A DNA stretch of 64,000 nucleotides from Thiothrix nivea DSM 5205. GTDB taxonomy: Bacteria; Pseudomonadota; Gammaproteobacteria; Thiotrichales; Thiotrichaceae. The DNA is taken from the NCBI RefSeq assembly GCF_000260135.1, contig NZ_JH651384.1:3128001-3192000 (forward strand). The letters are read 5' to 3'. Under the pieces are notes generated by a model, which saw only the letters and a list, made by a program, of their open reading frames with translations, did not search any database and was not told where the DNA came from. Position numbers and translations under genes: made by a program. This document shows positions 17,420 through 26,912 of this stretch, in pieces; position 1 is the first letter of the stretch; each line of letters starts with the position of its first letter.

Positions 17420-17448
17420 CACTTGTGGTCATGTCTTTCAACTATAAT
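17420..17448 (+). promoter_or_regulatory. Candidate sigma-70 promoter for gmk
   Basis: A consensus -10 TATAAT (17443-17448) has a poor -35 (CACTTG, 17420-17425) at a 17-base spacer. A second TATAAT-like sequence follows at about 17460. It lies in the short divergent gap between gloB and gmk. Confidence 0.35.
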
Positions 17449-17500
17449 CCACATCTTCTTATAATCGAACCTTTATAGGCAACCTGGGGCAAATTTTCGG

Positions 17501-18121
17501 ATGAATACACCTGTTGGTCAGCTTTACATCGTTTCCGCCCCGTCGGGTGCGGGCAAATCCAGTTTATTGAATGCCTTACGTGGGCGGGTACAGGGTTTGG
17601 TGGTGTCGGTTTCTACCACGACCCGTCAGCCGCGACCCGGTGAGCAGGATGGGGTGCACTACCATTTCACGACGGCGGAAATCTTCCGCCAGCAAGTTGC
17701 TGGTGGCGACTTTCTCGAATATGCGCAGGTATTTGACAATTACTACGGTACTTCGCGGTTGTCAGTGAATGCGCTGCTGGCGTCCGGCAAGGATGTGATC
17801 CTCGAAATCGACTGGCAGGGCGCACAGCAAGTACGCGAACGGGCGGGAAACGCCATCAGCATTTTCATCCTGCCGCCGTCGGTGGACGCCCTGCGGGAAC
17901 GCTTGTGCGGTCGCGGGCAGGACAGTGAGGAAACCATCCAGCGGCGGATGCGGGATGCGCAAAGCGAAATGTCGCATTACGCCGAGTACGATTACATCGT
18001 CATCAACGATGCATTCGAGTCCGCGCTGGAAGAGCTTGCCTGCATTTTCCGCAGCGAGCGCCTGAAGCTGGTGAGGCAACAACAGCACCATAAAGCGTTG
18101 CTGGATGCGCTGGTCGGTTGA
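17501..18121 (+). CDS. gmk: Guanylate kinase
   Basis: Phosphorylates GMP to GDP with ATP. The P-loop [15 protein letters not shown] lies at residues 10-24, followed by the GMP-binding [20 protein letters not shown] and the lid segment. The 206-residue length is standard. Often paired with rpoZ in gammaproteobacteria, but rpoZ is not here; the next gene is a DUF4442 protein joined by a one-base stop/start overlap (TGATG). Confidence 0.95.
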   Translation: MNTPVGQLYIVSAPSGAGKSSLLNALRGRVQGLVVSVSTTTRQPRPGEQDGVHYHFTTAEIFRQQVAGGDFLEYAQVFDNYYGTSRLSVNALLASGKDVILEIDWQGAQQVRERAGNAISIFILPPSVDALRERLCGRGQDSEETIQRRMRDAQSEMSHYAEYDYIVINDAFESALEELACIFRSERLKLVRQQQHHKALLDALVG

Positions 18122-18624
18122 TGGGCTTCAACGTCGTCAAATTTTCGCGGCGCTGGCTGAAATTCCTGCCGGATAGCCGTCGGCTGGAACTTTACCCGCC
18201 GTGGTGGATGATGCGCATCAAGGTGATGGCGCTGGAAAACGAGTGGCGGCATATCCGCATCCGCCTGCCGCTGACCTGGGTTTCGCGCAACATGGGCGGC
18301 AGCATGTTCGGTGGTTTTCAGGCGTCGTTGGCCGACCCGATTGCACCGCTGGCCTGTGCGAAACTGTTCCCCGATTACCATGTGTGGACGCGGCATTTGA
18401 GCGTGGACTTCGTGCGCCCAGGCATTACCGACATGGAATTGCGTTTCGATTTTCCACCGGAAAAAGAGGCTGAAATCCATGCGGAGCTGGCTCGGCGCAA
18501 TCGTAGTACGCCGAGTTTTGAGTATGGTTTGTATGACGGCCATAACCGGCTTTGTACCAAAGTGGTATGCGTGGTGGCGATACGCCCGCCGGGCTACCTG
18601 CATCAGGTTGGCTCGGCGACCTGA
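18121..18624 (+). CDS. DUF4442 hot-dog-fold protein (putative thioesterase-like)
   Basis: 167 residues with the single hot-dog-domain pattern of DUF4442/PaaI relatives: a helix after NMGGSMFGGFQASLADP, then central strands WTRHLSVDFVRPG and LCTKVVCVVAIR. This fold usually binds acyl-CoA or acyl-ACP, but no catalytic residue can be confidently assigned. Its ATG uses the last base of the gmk stop, so it is translationally coupled to gmk. Its final 22 bases overlap the convergent GMC oxidoreductase gene. Confidence 0.78.
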   Translation: MGFNVVKFSRRWLKFLPDSRRLELYPPWWMMRIKVMALENEWRHIRIRLPLTWVSRNMGGSMFGGFQASLADPIAPLACAKLFPDYHVWTRHLSVDFVRPGITDMELRFDFPPEKEAEIHAELARRNRSTPSFEYGLYDGHNRLCTKVVCVVAIRPPGYLHQVGSAT

Positions 18625-20264
18625 ACGCCTGACAACTGCTTGAGCCGGTTGGCCAGCCGCAGGCTAAGCGCCAGGATCGTCATGGTCGGGTTGGCGTAAC
18701 CGCCGGAGGGGAAAACAGCGCTGCTGGCGATGTAACAGTTGTCGATGCCGTGGAGCTTGCAGTCAGCATCGACCACTGAGGTGGCCGGGTCGTTACCCAT
18801 GCGCGCAGTACCCATCAGGTGATGGCAGGTGCGGGTGTAGTAGTTAAGCTGCTTGCCATCCTGCCCGTTATAGGAGTGGAATTCACCAAACCCGCTGGCC
18901 TGCAAGCCTGTTACCAGCCGTTGTTCAGTCGCCAGGATAGAGGGGATGTCGGCATCATCTGGTTCCATATGCACGCGGATGCGGGGGATGCCAAGCGGAT
19001 CAAGCGTGTCGCTCAGGGTTACACGGTTGTTGGGGTTGGCTTTCTGTTCCGTCATGCCGATCAATTCAATGATCTGGTAGCGCCGTTGCAGTTCCTGGGT
19101 TGACAGGTGCGACCAGCCGCCGGTTGCCAACCCGGGCATGATGATCATGCCTTTGGCGAATTTCTGGTAGGCAATGTGCATCAGGTAAGGCAGTCCCTTG
19201 ATGACATTCCAGGTATTTTTCCACAGGGGTAAGCTCATGGGCTTGCCCTGCAAGGCCCAGGCGAATTCCTGCGCGCTTTTAAAGGCGTTGTAATCCCGGA
19301 CGCCAGGTTTGGGGAACAGCATGGCTTCCAGGTTTTGCAGGCTGTGTTGTTGCTTGACAGTTTCGGGCAGGCCGATGCTGCCGATGACGGAAACGCCGTT
19401 GACATCGCGCATGTCATAGAATTTCAGTTTTTCCAGCAGTTTGCTTTCCACTTGAAAGTAACCGTGCAATATCAGGCTATGGTCGATGTAGTAACGCCCT
19501 ACCACATCCTGGTTGTTGCCTAGGCCATTGGGGTGGTTGGCACTTTTGGAGTTTAGCAGCAACTGGGGCACGCCAAACCCGCCTGCCGCGAGGATGAACT
19601 GCTTGGCTTCCACCCGGAATTCTTTGCCCTCGGGCGTGACGACCTTGGCGGCAATGACCTGTTTGCCATCCGGTGAAACCTGCAATTCGCGGACGGTGGC
19701 ATTCTTGTATAAAGTATGCGTTGGGCTGTCTTTTATTAAATCAGGTATTTGCCGGGTAAAATAATGGGTGGAGCAGAAAGAGAATATGCCAGAGCTAATA
19801 CCGTCATTGGTTAATGTCGGGCCATCCGTGTCGGCTTTCCAGACATCCGGGTCGTTATAAGCGAATGGGCCTAGCTTAAAAAGCTGATGAACTTTTTGAT
19901 AATAAGGGTCTATATCTGCTTTTGAAACAGGCCAGCTATCAAAGTCCATCGCTTGTAATGGCACAAAGCGGAAACCGTTGCCGGTATTGCTGGCCATTTT
20001 GACAATCCAGTGATTGGCGGTGCCGCCGACTTGCCGCGCCCTGACTTCATCGGTTGCCTGGTTTAACATGCCTGAGAGTGAGCCTTTGTTCAGGTCATTG
20101 CCAAACTGGGTATGTTTGTCGTCACCGCTTTCAAGGATAGTGGTATTTAAACCACTGTTTAATAATTCGCTGGCGAGCGTTATGCCCGCAGGACCACTGC
20201 CAATGATACAAATATCGGTTTTAACTGTTGTGTCATTACCAATAAGCCTTGCATCTGAATACAT
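18603..20264 (-). CDS. GMC-family FAD-dependent oxidoreductase
   Basis: Flavoprotein oxidising an alcohol or sugar. The N-terminal FAD loop is DICIIGSGPAGITLASELL; RQVGGTANHW is the GMC signature region; the C-terminal catalytic segment is TCHHLMGTARMG, with VVDADCKLHGIDNCYIASSA and PSGGYANPTMTILALS closing the FAD site. No Tat or Sec signal and no haem or small-subunit partner is nearby, so the electron acceptor and substrate are unknown. The 5' third is noticeably more AT-rich than neighbouring genes, which could mean acquisition. The length of 553 residues is typical. Confidence 0.87.
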   Translation of the reverse strand: MYSDARLIGNDTTVKTDICIIGSGPAGITLASELLNSGLNTTILESGDDKHTQFGNDLNKGSLSGMLNQATDEVRARQVGGTANHWIVKMASNTGNGFRFVPLQAMDFDSWPVSKADIDPYYQKVHQLFKLGPFAYNDPDVWKADTDGPTLTNDGISSGIFSFCSTHYFTRQIPDLIKDSPTHTLYKNATVRELQVSPDGKQVIAAKVVTPEGKEFRVEAKQFILAAGGFGVPQLLLNSKSANHPNGLGNNQDVVGRYYIDHSLILHGYFQVESKLLEKLKFYDMRDVNGVSVIGSIGLPETVKQQHSLQNLEAMLFPKPGVRDYNAFKSAQEFAWALQGKPMSLPLWKNTWNVIKGLPYLMHIAYQKFAKGMIIMPGLATGGWSHLSTQELQRRYQIIELIGMTEQKANPNNRVTLSDTLDPLGIPRIRVHMEPDDADIPSILATEQRLVTGLQASGFGEFHSYNGQDGKQLNYYTRTCHHLMGTARMGNDPATSVVDADCKLHGIDNCYIASSAVFPSGGYANPTMTILALSLRLANRLKQLSGVQVAEPT

Positions 20265-20430
20265 GGTATTGAAAATCCGTTAGGCTGATGTTTTTATACG
20301 CTCTGACGTGCCGGGGTTTGTCAGGAAGCCCTACCTGACACCTTTTTCTGTGTGTGCTAGATAAGGTGTCTTCATATAAAACTCTAGCACCGGAATGTTA
20401 TGTTGCATAGCTGCCCGAAAGAAATAGTTG

Positions 20431-21288
20431 TCAATTAGGGTCGCGCCTGCGCACGGCAGGTTTCTTTTTGTAAACGCCAGCGGGATTGTGGCGGTTTGGC
20501 TGTTGTGGGCGTTGACCTGGCCGCGTCGGCTTGAAATCAGAACCGTCATCGAAAGTCATGCCGACAGATTCATACAGTTTGCGCAGGGCTTTCACGTCCA
20601 GCTCCTTGTGGTGGCCAGTGCGCAGGTAGCGCGGCAATTCCACCGAGCCGTAGCGGATGCGGATCAGGCGGCTGACTTTCACCCCCTGTGATTCCCACAA
20701 ACGGCGGACTTCGCGGTTGCGGCCTTCCGCCAGCACGACGTGATACCAGTGGTTCGCGCCTTCGCCGCCTGCATCCTTGATGCGCAGGAAATTGGCTTTG
20801 CCGTCTTCCAGTTCCACCCCTTCCTGCAACTGGATCAGCATTTCCGGTTCTACCTTGCCCAGCACGCGCACTGCGTATTCGCGCTCAACTTCGGAGGAGG
20901 GGTGCATCAGTTTGTTGGCCAGTTCGCCATCGGTGGTGAACAGCAGCAGGCCGTCGGTATTGATGTCGAGGCGGCCAATCATCACCCAGCGCCCGGCGCG
21001 GATGTTGGGCAATGCTTCAAACACGGTCTTGCGGCCTTCCGGGTCACTTTGGGTGCAGACTTCGCCCGCAGGTTTGTTGTACATCAGTACTTTGGGGGTG
21101 GCATTCAGCCGTGAACCCAGATGCAGGCGCTGCCCTTTCAGGACGATCTGGTCGCGCTCATCTACTGCCTGGCCGGTAGTGGCGGGCTGGCCATTGACGA
21201 GGATTTCACCTGCCGCGATCCAGCGCTCGATTTCACGGCGGGAACCGTAACCGGCGCGGGAGAGGATTTTCTGGATGCGTTCTTTCAT
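20431..21288 (-). CDS. rluB: 23S rRNA pseudouridine(2605) synthase RluB
   Basis: An N-terminal S4 RNA-binding domain (ERIQKILSRAGYGSRREIE) is followed by an RsuA/RluB-type catalytic domain with the active Asp in IGRLDINTDGLLLFT. EGRNREVRRLWESQGVKVSR is the family's conserved loop. A basic, Pro/Arg/Gln-rich tail of about 40 residues ends the protein, as in many RluB. Divergent from the ABC exporter gene, with close or overlapping 5' ends. Confidence 0.93.
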   Translation of the reverse strand: MKERIQKILSRAGYGSRREIERWIAAGEILVNGQPATTGQAVDERDQIVLKGQRLHLGSRLNATPKVLMYNKPAGEVCTQSDPEGRKTVFEALPNIRAGRWVMIGRLDINTDGLLLFTTDGELANKLMHPSSEVEREYAVRVLGKVEPEMLIQLQEGVELEDGKANFLRIKDAGGEGANHWYHVVLAEGRNREVRRLWESQGVKVSRLIRIRYGSVELPRYLRTGHHKELDVKALRKLYESVGMTFDDGSDFKPTRPGQRPQQPNRHNPAGVYKKKPAVRRRDPN

Positions 21289-21337
21289 GGATGGGATATT
21301 ATCACGCCGTTACCAAAAAAGAATGCACCCACCAACA

Positions 21338-23128
21338 ATGATAAACCGAACTGAACGACCTGAAGACAACCGCCGCGACTGGCATAACCTCCAATCCATG
21401 TTGCCGTTCCTGTGGGAATACCGTGGGCGCGCCTTGTTCGCGCTGGCTTGCCTGATTGCCTCGAAAGCGGCCAACGTCGGTGTGCCGGTGATGCTTAAAG
21501 ACATTGTGGATGCGCTTGACGGCAAGGGTGAACAGTTGCTGGTGTTGCCAGTCATCCTGCTACTGGGCTACGGTGCGCTGCGGCTTGCCAGTGCGCTGTT
21601 CAACGAATTGCGTGATACCGTGTTCGCGCGGGTACGCTACCACGCCATGCGCAAGCTGTCGGCAAGGGTACTGGAGCATTTGCACAACCTGTCGTTGCGT
21701 TTCCATTTGGAACGCAAGACTGGAGCGATCAGCCGCGACCTGGAACGTGGCACGCGCTCGGTCAGTACCCTGATGAATTTCATGGTGTTCAGCATTATCC
21801 CGATTACGGTGGAATTTTCGTTGGTTGCACTGATTCTGCTGAAAGATTATTCTCCGGTGTTTGCCGTGGTCACGTTTGCTACCGTTGCCGTTTACGTGCT
21901 GTTCACCATCAAGATCACCGAATGGCGCATGGATCATCGCCACGAAATGAACCGGCTTGATTCCCAGTCCGGCAACCAGGCTGTCGACAGCCTGATCAAC
22001 TATGAAACGGTCAAGTACTTCAATAACGAAAAGCTGGAAATCGACCGCTATGACGCCACCCTCGGTCAATGGGAGGATGTGGCAGTCAAAAGCCAGACCT
22101 CCATGTCACTGCTGAATTTCGGGCAAGCATCCATCATTGCCATCGGCGTCACCATCATCATGTTCTTCGCCGCCAACGCGGTGGTCAGCGGGGAAATGGG
22201 CATCGGTGATCTGGTCATGGTGAATGCTTTCCTGCTGCAACTGTTCCTGCCGTTGGGTACGCTCGGCATCGTCTACCGGCAGGTCAAATACACGCTGGCG
22301 GATATGGATATGGTGTTCCGCTTGCTGGAAACGGAGCAGGAAGTGAAAGATGCAGCGAATGCGCCGGAATTGCAGGTGCGTGAGGGAGCCATCCGTTTCG
22401 AAGCTGTCGATTTCGCCTATCAACCCGAACGCCCGATCCTGCACAGCGTCAGTTTCAGCGTACCTGCCGGGAAAATTGTGGCGGTGGTCGGGCATAGCGG
22501 TGCGGGCAAATCCACCCTGTCACGTTTGCTGTACCGGTTCTACGACGTGACTGGTGGGTGCATACTGATCGACGGGCAAGATATTGCGCAGGTTACGCAA
22601 GCCAGCCTGCGCAAAGCCATTGGCATCGTGCCGCAGGATACGGTGCTGTTCAACGACACTATCCGCTACAACCTGCTGTACGGCAACCCGCAGGCGTCGC
22701 AGGCGGAGCTGGAAAAAGCCGCTGACATGGCGCACATCCGCCGCTTCATCGACAGCCTGCCGGATGGTTGGGAAACCGTGGTGGGCGAGCGCGGCCTGAA
22801 ACTTTCCGGTGGGGAAAAACAGCGGGTAGCGATTGCGCGTGCCATCCTCAAGCAGCCGCCGATCCTGATTTTCGACGAAGCCACTTCCTCGCTGGATAGT
22901 GCTACCGAACAGGCCATCCAGCAAACCCTGCACGAAGTCGCTGGGCATCACACCACGCTGATGATCGCGCATCGGTTATCCACGGTGGTGGATGCCGACC
23001 TGATCCTGGTGATGGATGGCGGGAAAGTGGTGGAGCAGGGGACACACAACGAACTGCTGGCACTGCGTGGGCAGTACCAGCATATGTGGGAGTTACAAGC
23101 GCGGGATGAGGAGGCGGAAATGCCTTAA
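21338..23128 (+). CDS. ATM1-type heavy-metal/glutathione ABC exporter (fused TMD-NBD)
   Basis: A half-transporter that dimerises in the inner membrane. Six transmembrane helices occupy about residues 25-320; the ATPase domain has Walker A GHSGAGKST, signature LSGGEKQRVAIARA, Walker B ILIFDEATSSLD and the H-loop AHRLS. The DLERGTRSVSTLMNFMVF and NYETVKYFNNE segments are typical of the ATM1/HMT1 group, which exports glutathione-linked sulfur or metal complexes. The start is uncertain: ATGs at 21275, 21323 and 21338 are in frame, none with a strong ribosome site. The 3' end overlaps the next gene by four bases. Confidence 0.9.
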   Translation: MINRTERPEDNRRDWHNLQSMLPFLWEYRGRALFALACLIASKAANVGVPVMLKDIVDALDGKGEQLLVLPVILLLGYGALRLASALFNELRDTVFARVRYHAMRKLSARVLEHLHNLSLRFHLERKTGAISRDLERGTRSVSTLMNFMVFSIIPITVEFSLVALILLKDYSPVFAVVTFATVAVYVLFTIKITEWRMDHRHEMNRLDSQSGNQAVDSLINYETVKYFNNEKLEIDRYDATLGQWEDVAVKSQTSMSLLNFGQASIIAIGVTIIMFFAANAVVSGEMGIGDLVMVNAFLLQLFLPLGTLGIVYRQVKYTLADMDMVFRLLETEQEVKDAANAPELQVREGAIRFEAVDFAYQPERPILHSVSFSVPAGKIVAVVGHSGAGKSTLSRLLYRFYDVTGGCILIDGQDIAQVTQASLRKAIGIVPQDTVLFNDTIRYNLLYGNPQASQAELEKAADMAHIRRFIDSLPDGWETVVGERGLKLSGGEKQRVAIARAILKQPPILIFDEATSSLDSATEQAIQQTLHEVAGHHTTLMIAHRLSTVVDADLILVMDGGKVVEQGTHNELLALRGQYQHMWELQARDEEAEMP

Positions 23129-24405
23129 CGGTAAGCGCGTAGCGTCAGCAGGTTGTGTGGGGTTGGCTCTTCTTCGGCCTTGACTGGCTTGAGGCTGCCG
23201 AGATCTGCCAGATTGCTGGCTTCAATCCCCTGTGGTTCGGCGGCTTCGTCTTCCGCTGTGCTGTCGGCATTGGAAGCGGCTTGCTGTTCATGGATCAGGT
23301 TGACCAGATTGCCAACATCATCCAGCAGTTCGGGCGCGTCTTCCGTCACTTCTTCCTGTGGCTGCCTTGAGTCCAGGCTAGCGGTAACGTTCTGGACAGC
23401 TACTTCCAGTGAGGAGAGCAGGTCGCGGGCGTTTTCCATGCCTTTGTGCAGGTCGGTGGACATTTGCTCGGTGAGATCCAGCGTTTTGGCAATGCGGTCG
23501 ACGCGGATGTGGTCGATTTGCTCGAAATGTTGGGAAATGCGGCGGCTGAGGTCGTTGCTTTGCTCTTCGCGGCGGCGCATGGTTTCCACGTGGGTGCGGC
23601 TTTCTTCCAGGCCGGAGTTGAGCTCGTGGCGCGCCAAGTCGGTGGCCTGGAACAGGGTGCTGAAGTGTTCGCTGGCCTGTGATTCCAGCCCTTCCATGTC
23701 CGCACTGAATTTCTGGAAGATGGTGTCGGCGTCTGTCTGGTAGATATTCATTTGTTCCAGCAGGTGGCTGGATTCCTTGAGCATTTCTTCCAGACGGCTG
23801 TGTACCTCGGCGGACAGGCGGGCGTTTTCCTGCTGGCTGAGGGCTTGAGCGTGCTGGTGCTCGATCAGCTTGCGGGTGAAGCTTTGCGCCATGGTTTCTT
23901 GTTCGCGCAGGCGGTTGAGGCTGTCGTCAACCTGGGTCAGACCCTCGTGCAGCTTGCTGCGGATGCGCTTGACGCTTTCTACGGAATCGCCGAGTTGTTC
24001 ATCCCAATAGCCTTGCAGGTGTTGCAGGCGTTCGCCAAGTTGGCTGGAAATGTCGCGGATTTCGCCTTCAGCGGTGGTGACGCGCTCGATGATGCGTTCT
24101 GCCTGTTCGGCGCGTGCCTGGCTGGCTTCGTAAGTGCGGTTGCTGTGTTCGACTTGTGCCTTGAGTTTTTCCAGCAGGGCTTCTGCGTCCTTGACGCCAT
24201 GCTGGGTCATTTCCAGCACTTCGGCCACCCGCTTGCGGTCATTTTCGGCTTGCAGGCGTACTACCCGTAGCTGCTGGGTTTCCTTGCTGGTCGTTTGTGG
24301 TAACAACAGCAATACCGCACCGAGCGCAGCCATCAGCGCAATCAGGATGATGATCCAGTCAATATAACCCAACATAAGAAAAGACCCTGTATCGAAATCA
24401 ATCAT
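23125..24405 (-). CDS. Membrane-anchored long coiled-coil protein, unknown function
   Basis: One N-terminal transmembrane helix (IDWIIILIALMAALGAVLLLL) is followed by about 300 residues of charged, heptad-like sequence forming a cytoplasmic or periplasmic coiled coil, then an acidic disordered tail. The tail ends in a short basic/hydrophobic peptide (HNLLTLRAYR). The pattern recalls RmuC, EzrA or methyl-accepting-protein signalling rods, but without their functional domains. The start could be 24405 or 24375 (ATG of MLGYIDW); neither has a strong ribosome site. I do not recognise a characterised family. Confidence 0.75.
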   Translation of the reverse strand: MIDFDTGSFLMLGYIDWIIILIALMAALGAVLLLLPQTTSKETQQLRVVRLQAENDRKRVAEVLEMTQHGVKDAEALLEKLKAQVEHSNRTYEASQARAEQAERIIERVTTAEGEIRDISSQLGERLQHLQGYWDEQLGDSVESVKRIRSKLHEGLTQVDDSLNRLREQETMAQSFTRKLIEHQHAQALSQQENARLSAEVHSRLEEMLKESSHLLEQMNIYQTDADTIFQKFSADMEGLESQASEHFSTLFQATDLARHELNSGLEESRTHVETMRRREEQSNDLSRRISQHFEQIDHIRVDRIAKTLDLTEQMSTDLHKGMENARDLLSSLEVAVQNVTASLDSRQPQEEVTEDAPELLDDVGNLVNLIHEQQAASNADSTAEDEAAEPQGIEASNLADLGSLKPVKAEEEPTPHNLLTLRAYR

Positions 24406-24468
24406 TTATTCTGTTTAGTATAGCCTTGGATGCCGGAATTGCCCGCGCAGTTCAATCCATGGGTAAAA

Positions 24469-25557
24469 TTATGCCCCACTTTGCAGTATGAACGCACGGC
24501 CAGCAGGGAAAAAGCGTGCCGCAGCTGCTTTTGCTGCTTCGCCTTCGCCGGTGTAGATGCCTATCCTGACAGCCGTTTTGTCGTCAGCCCGACGGTCGGT
24601 GGCGAGCAATAAACGCCATTCATGTTGCACGATTTTGCCGTTGTTGTCACGTAAAGGCAGCTCAGCGAGCAGGATGGAGCCGAATGGGATGATGCTGGGG
24701 TCGACGGATGCGGTATGGCCAGCCACGACCGGCAGGCCGGATGCGCTACGGACGGCTTCGTCGGTTGGCTGGAAAAACACGAAAGATTGGTTGGCCGCCA
24801 GCACTTCATCCGCCTTGCCAGGGTTCAGCTTGAACCATTGGCGGATAGCGGTATTGGAAAGGTTGCCGGTACGCAAATAGCCCTGTTGTTGCATGTAACG
24901 CCCGATGCTGGTGTAGGGGTAGCCATTTTTGCCAGCAAAGCCCAGCAATTGCGTGCGCCCATCCTGATAGCGGATCAAGCCGGAACCTTGTACCTGCATG
25001 AAATAGTAGTCCACCGGGTTGTTAGTCCAGGCAATTTCCAGCCCTTTGCCGCGCAATGCGCCCTGCATGATTTCCCCGCGCGTTGGCAGGCGGGTTGTTC
25101 CATCCGCTGGTTTGGCGTAAATGGGGTACTGGAATGCGCCGGTGGGTTTGGCGCTGACCTCCAGCACTGGCGTGAAATAGCCACCAAATTGCACCGGGCG
25201 TTTATCATCCGGGTCGCCCAACGCGTAGAAGTGGAATTGCACGTCGCCAGCGGAGGCGTTATCCATTTTCTGAAGCAATTGCTCGACCGTCTGCTGGAGC
25301 TTTTCCACCTCCAAAGGCCCTGCATAGCCTGGGGAAACCAGCTTGTCGGGGTTAGTGGTATGCAAGTACACGGATAAGTCAGCCAAGGCGTTGCGTAGTG
25401 TGGGCGCAGTGCGCAGGCACGACGGGCGCAGGGCAATCTGGTTTCCCTGAATACTGGCATCACAGTTTGATGGTTGGAAAGTGTTGGCAGGTTGTTGTGC
25501 GTGAACACTCCCCGCAAGCAGGCAGGCGCTTGCGGCCAGCAGGATTGTCCGGAACAT
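24469..25557 (-). CDS. MltA-family lytic murein transglycosylase, copy 1 (divergent)
   Basis: A secreted protein with signal peptide MFRTILLAASACLLAGSVHA. The MltA barrel (QFGGYFTPVLEVS, RGKGLEIAWTNNPVDYYFMQ VQGSG region) and the C-terminal 3D domain (ASVDPSIIPFGSILLAELPL) are present. The Asp corresponding to the catalytic Asp of MltA is D321 (LLATDRRADD), but the glycine-rich stretch normally following it (seen in copy 2 as AQDRGKDIRGKGRMD) is not conserved. It has no lipobox, so it is probably periplasmic. It lies just downstream of a second mltA paralogue; 82 bases separate them. Confidence 0.85.
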   Translation of the reverse strand: MFRTILLAASACLLAGSVHAQQPANTFQPSNCDASIQGNQIALRPSCLRTAPTLRNALADLSVYLHTTNPDKLVSPGYAGPLEVEKLQQTVEQLLQKMDNASAGDVQFHFYALGDPDDKRPVQFGGYFTPVLEVSAKPTGAFQYPIYAKPADGTTRLPTRGEIMQGALRGKGLEIAWTNNPVDYYFMQVQGSGLIRYQDGRTQLLGFAGKNGYPYTSIGRYMQQQGYLRTGNLSNTAIRQWFKLNPGKADEVLAANQSFVFFQPTDEAVRSASGLPVVAGHTASVDPSIIPFGSILLAELPLRDNNGKIVQHEWRLLLATDRRADDKTAVRIGIYTGEGEAAKAAAARFFPAGRAFILQSGA

Positions 25558-25639
25558 GTCAGCCCTCTTCTATAAAATAATTTTTGTTTATTATGGCTGA
25601 TTTTGCTGAGAAATCAATCATAAGTTCCGGGGAGGAGGG

Positions 25640-26806
25640 CTAGCCGGGTTTGCGCATCAGTAAATAGGTGCGGTGAGCGCCGGAAATCCGGTAGGCGGCG
25701 GTTTCCGCTGCTTGGCCGATGCCAAGGTACAGATCCATGCGCCCTTTACCACGGATGTCCTTGCCGCGATCCTGGGCAAACAGTACGCGCCATTCCGTGC
25801 CAGTGGGGTTTCCGTTCCCGTCGAAACGCGGCAGTTCCGCCAGCAGGACCGCGCCATGCGGTATATGGTGGTTGTCAACCGCGATGGTATGGCCGGGAAT
25901 CACGCCATTGCCCGAGGCTGTGGTAGGTATGGCGTTGGTTTCCTTGAAAAAGATGTAGCGTGGGTTGCTGGTCAGCACTTCGCGGATTTTTTCCGGGTGC
26001 TCATGCAGCCAGTTGTTAATTTCCGCATTACTCAGTGAGCCGCGTTTGTAACCGGTTTTGAGCAGGTAACTGCTGACGGAGGAGAACGGCTTGCCATTGT
26101 TGCCCGCATAGTCGATCAGGCTTTGGCTGCCATCGGTGAAGTGGATCAGTGCCGCGCCTTGTACTTGGGCGATATACAGCGCAAAGGGGTTATCGACCCA
26201 GGCGATCTCCAGCCCGCGCCCAGTCAGCACGCCGTTGGCAATGTCGGCATGGCTGGCGTTGGCCAGTTTCCGCGGGGGCATTTTGTAGACAGGGGTTTTG
26301 AAGCGCCCGGTGCGGATGCGGCTGCCATTCAGTTCCGGGGTGAAATAGCCAGTGAAATCGCCCAACCCTTGCCCTTTGGCGGAATCAATGGGTAGTAGGT
26401 CAAACTGGCGCGACAAGGTTTCTGGCAGTAAGGGGCCGTTCCAGTTGAGTAGCGCCTGCACGGTTTCAGCCAGCATTCCGTGGGTGACGCTGTTGCCCAT
26501 CAAGGGTGTGTTTTCCCAAGGGTTACGGCGTTCCAGTAGTTTGGCAAGGCTGCGTAAACCATGCTGGATGGCGCCGTCACGTGGCGGGGCTGCCGGGTGG
26601 TAAGCGGCCAGCTGGAACTGTGGCTGGAAACTGCCCTGGCGGCTGGGGGTAAATTCCCGGTGGGGTTGTTGGTAAGCCTGGGTTTGGGGCTGTGGGGCAA
26701 CAATGGTTGGCCAGGATTCCCAGATAGAGGTATCGGTATAAGCCATGGAGGCTGAGCTGCTGGCAGTGATCATCAGTATGGCTACCGCTGCAAGACGTTG
26801 AAGCAT
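25640..26806 (-). CDS. mltA: MltA-family lytic murein transglycosylase, copy 2
   Basis: Cleaves the MurNAc-GlcNAc bond to form 1,6-anhydro ends. Signal peptide at residues 1-22, then a Gln/Pro-rich spacer and an MltA domain from about residue 85 (DFTGYFTPELNGSR, TGRGLEIAWVDNPFALYIAQ) with the 3D domain (IAVDNHHIPHGAVLLAEL). The catalytic Asp is D346 in LFAQDRGKDIRGKGRMDLY, fully conserved. This is the more canonical of two adjacent paralogues. It lacks a lipobox, unlike E. coli MltA. Confidence 0.9.
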   Translation of the reverse strand: MLQRLAAVAILMITASSSASMAYTDTSIWESWPTIVAPQPQTQAYQQPHREFTPSRQGSFQPQFQLAAYHPAAPPRDGAIQHGLRSLAKLLERRNPWENTPLMGNSVTHGMLAETVQALLNWNGPLLPETLSRQFDLLPIDSAKGQGLGDFTGYFTPELNGSRIRTGRFKTPVYKMPPRKLANASHADIANGVLTGRGLEIAWVDNPFALYIAQVQGAALIHFTDGSQSLIDYAGNNGKPFSSVSSYLLKTGYKRGSLSNAEINNWLHEHPEKIREVLTSNPRYIFFKETNAIPTTASGNGVIPGHTIAVDNHHIPHGAVLLAELPRFDGNGNPTGTEWRVLFAQDRGKDIRGKGRMDLYLGIGQAAETAAYRISGAHRTYLLMRKPG

Positions 26807-26912
26807 ATTGGTACCCTTTGTTCTTGTTGTGTGTTTGGGTTTGTTGGGAGTATGGCGGTAAGACGCGCAGGGTGAAACCCGTGAACGGTACGATCCGATG
26901 AAAGGAGAACTT

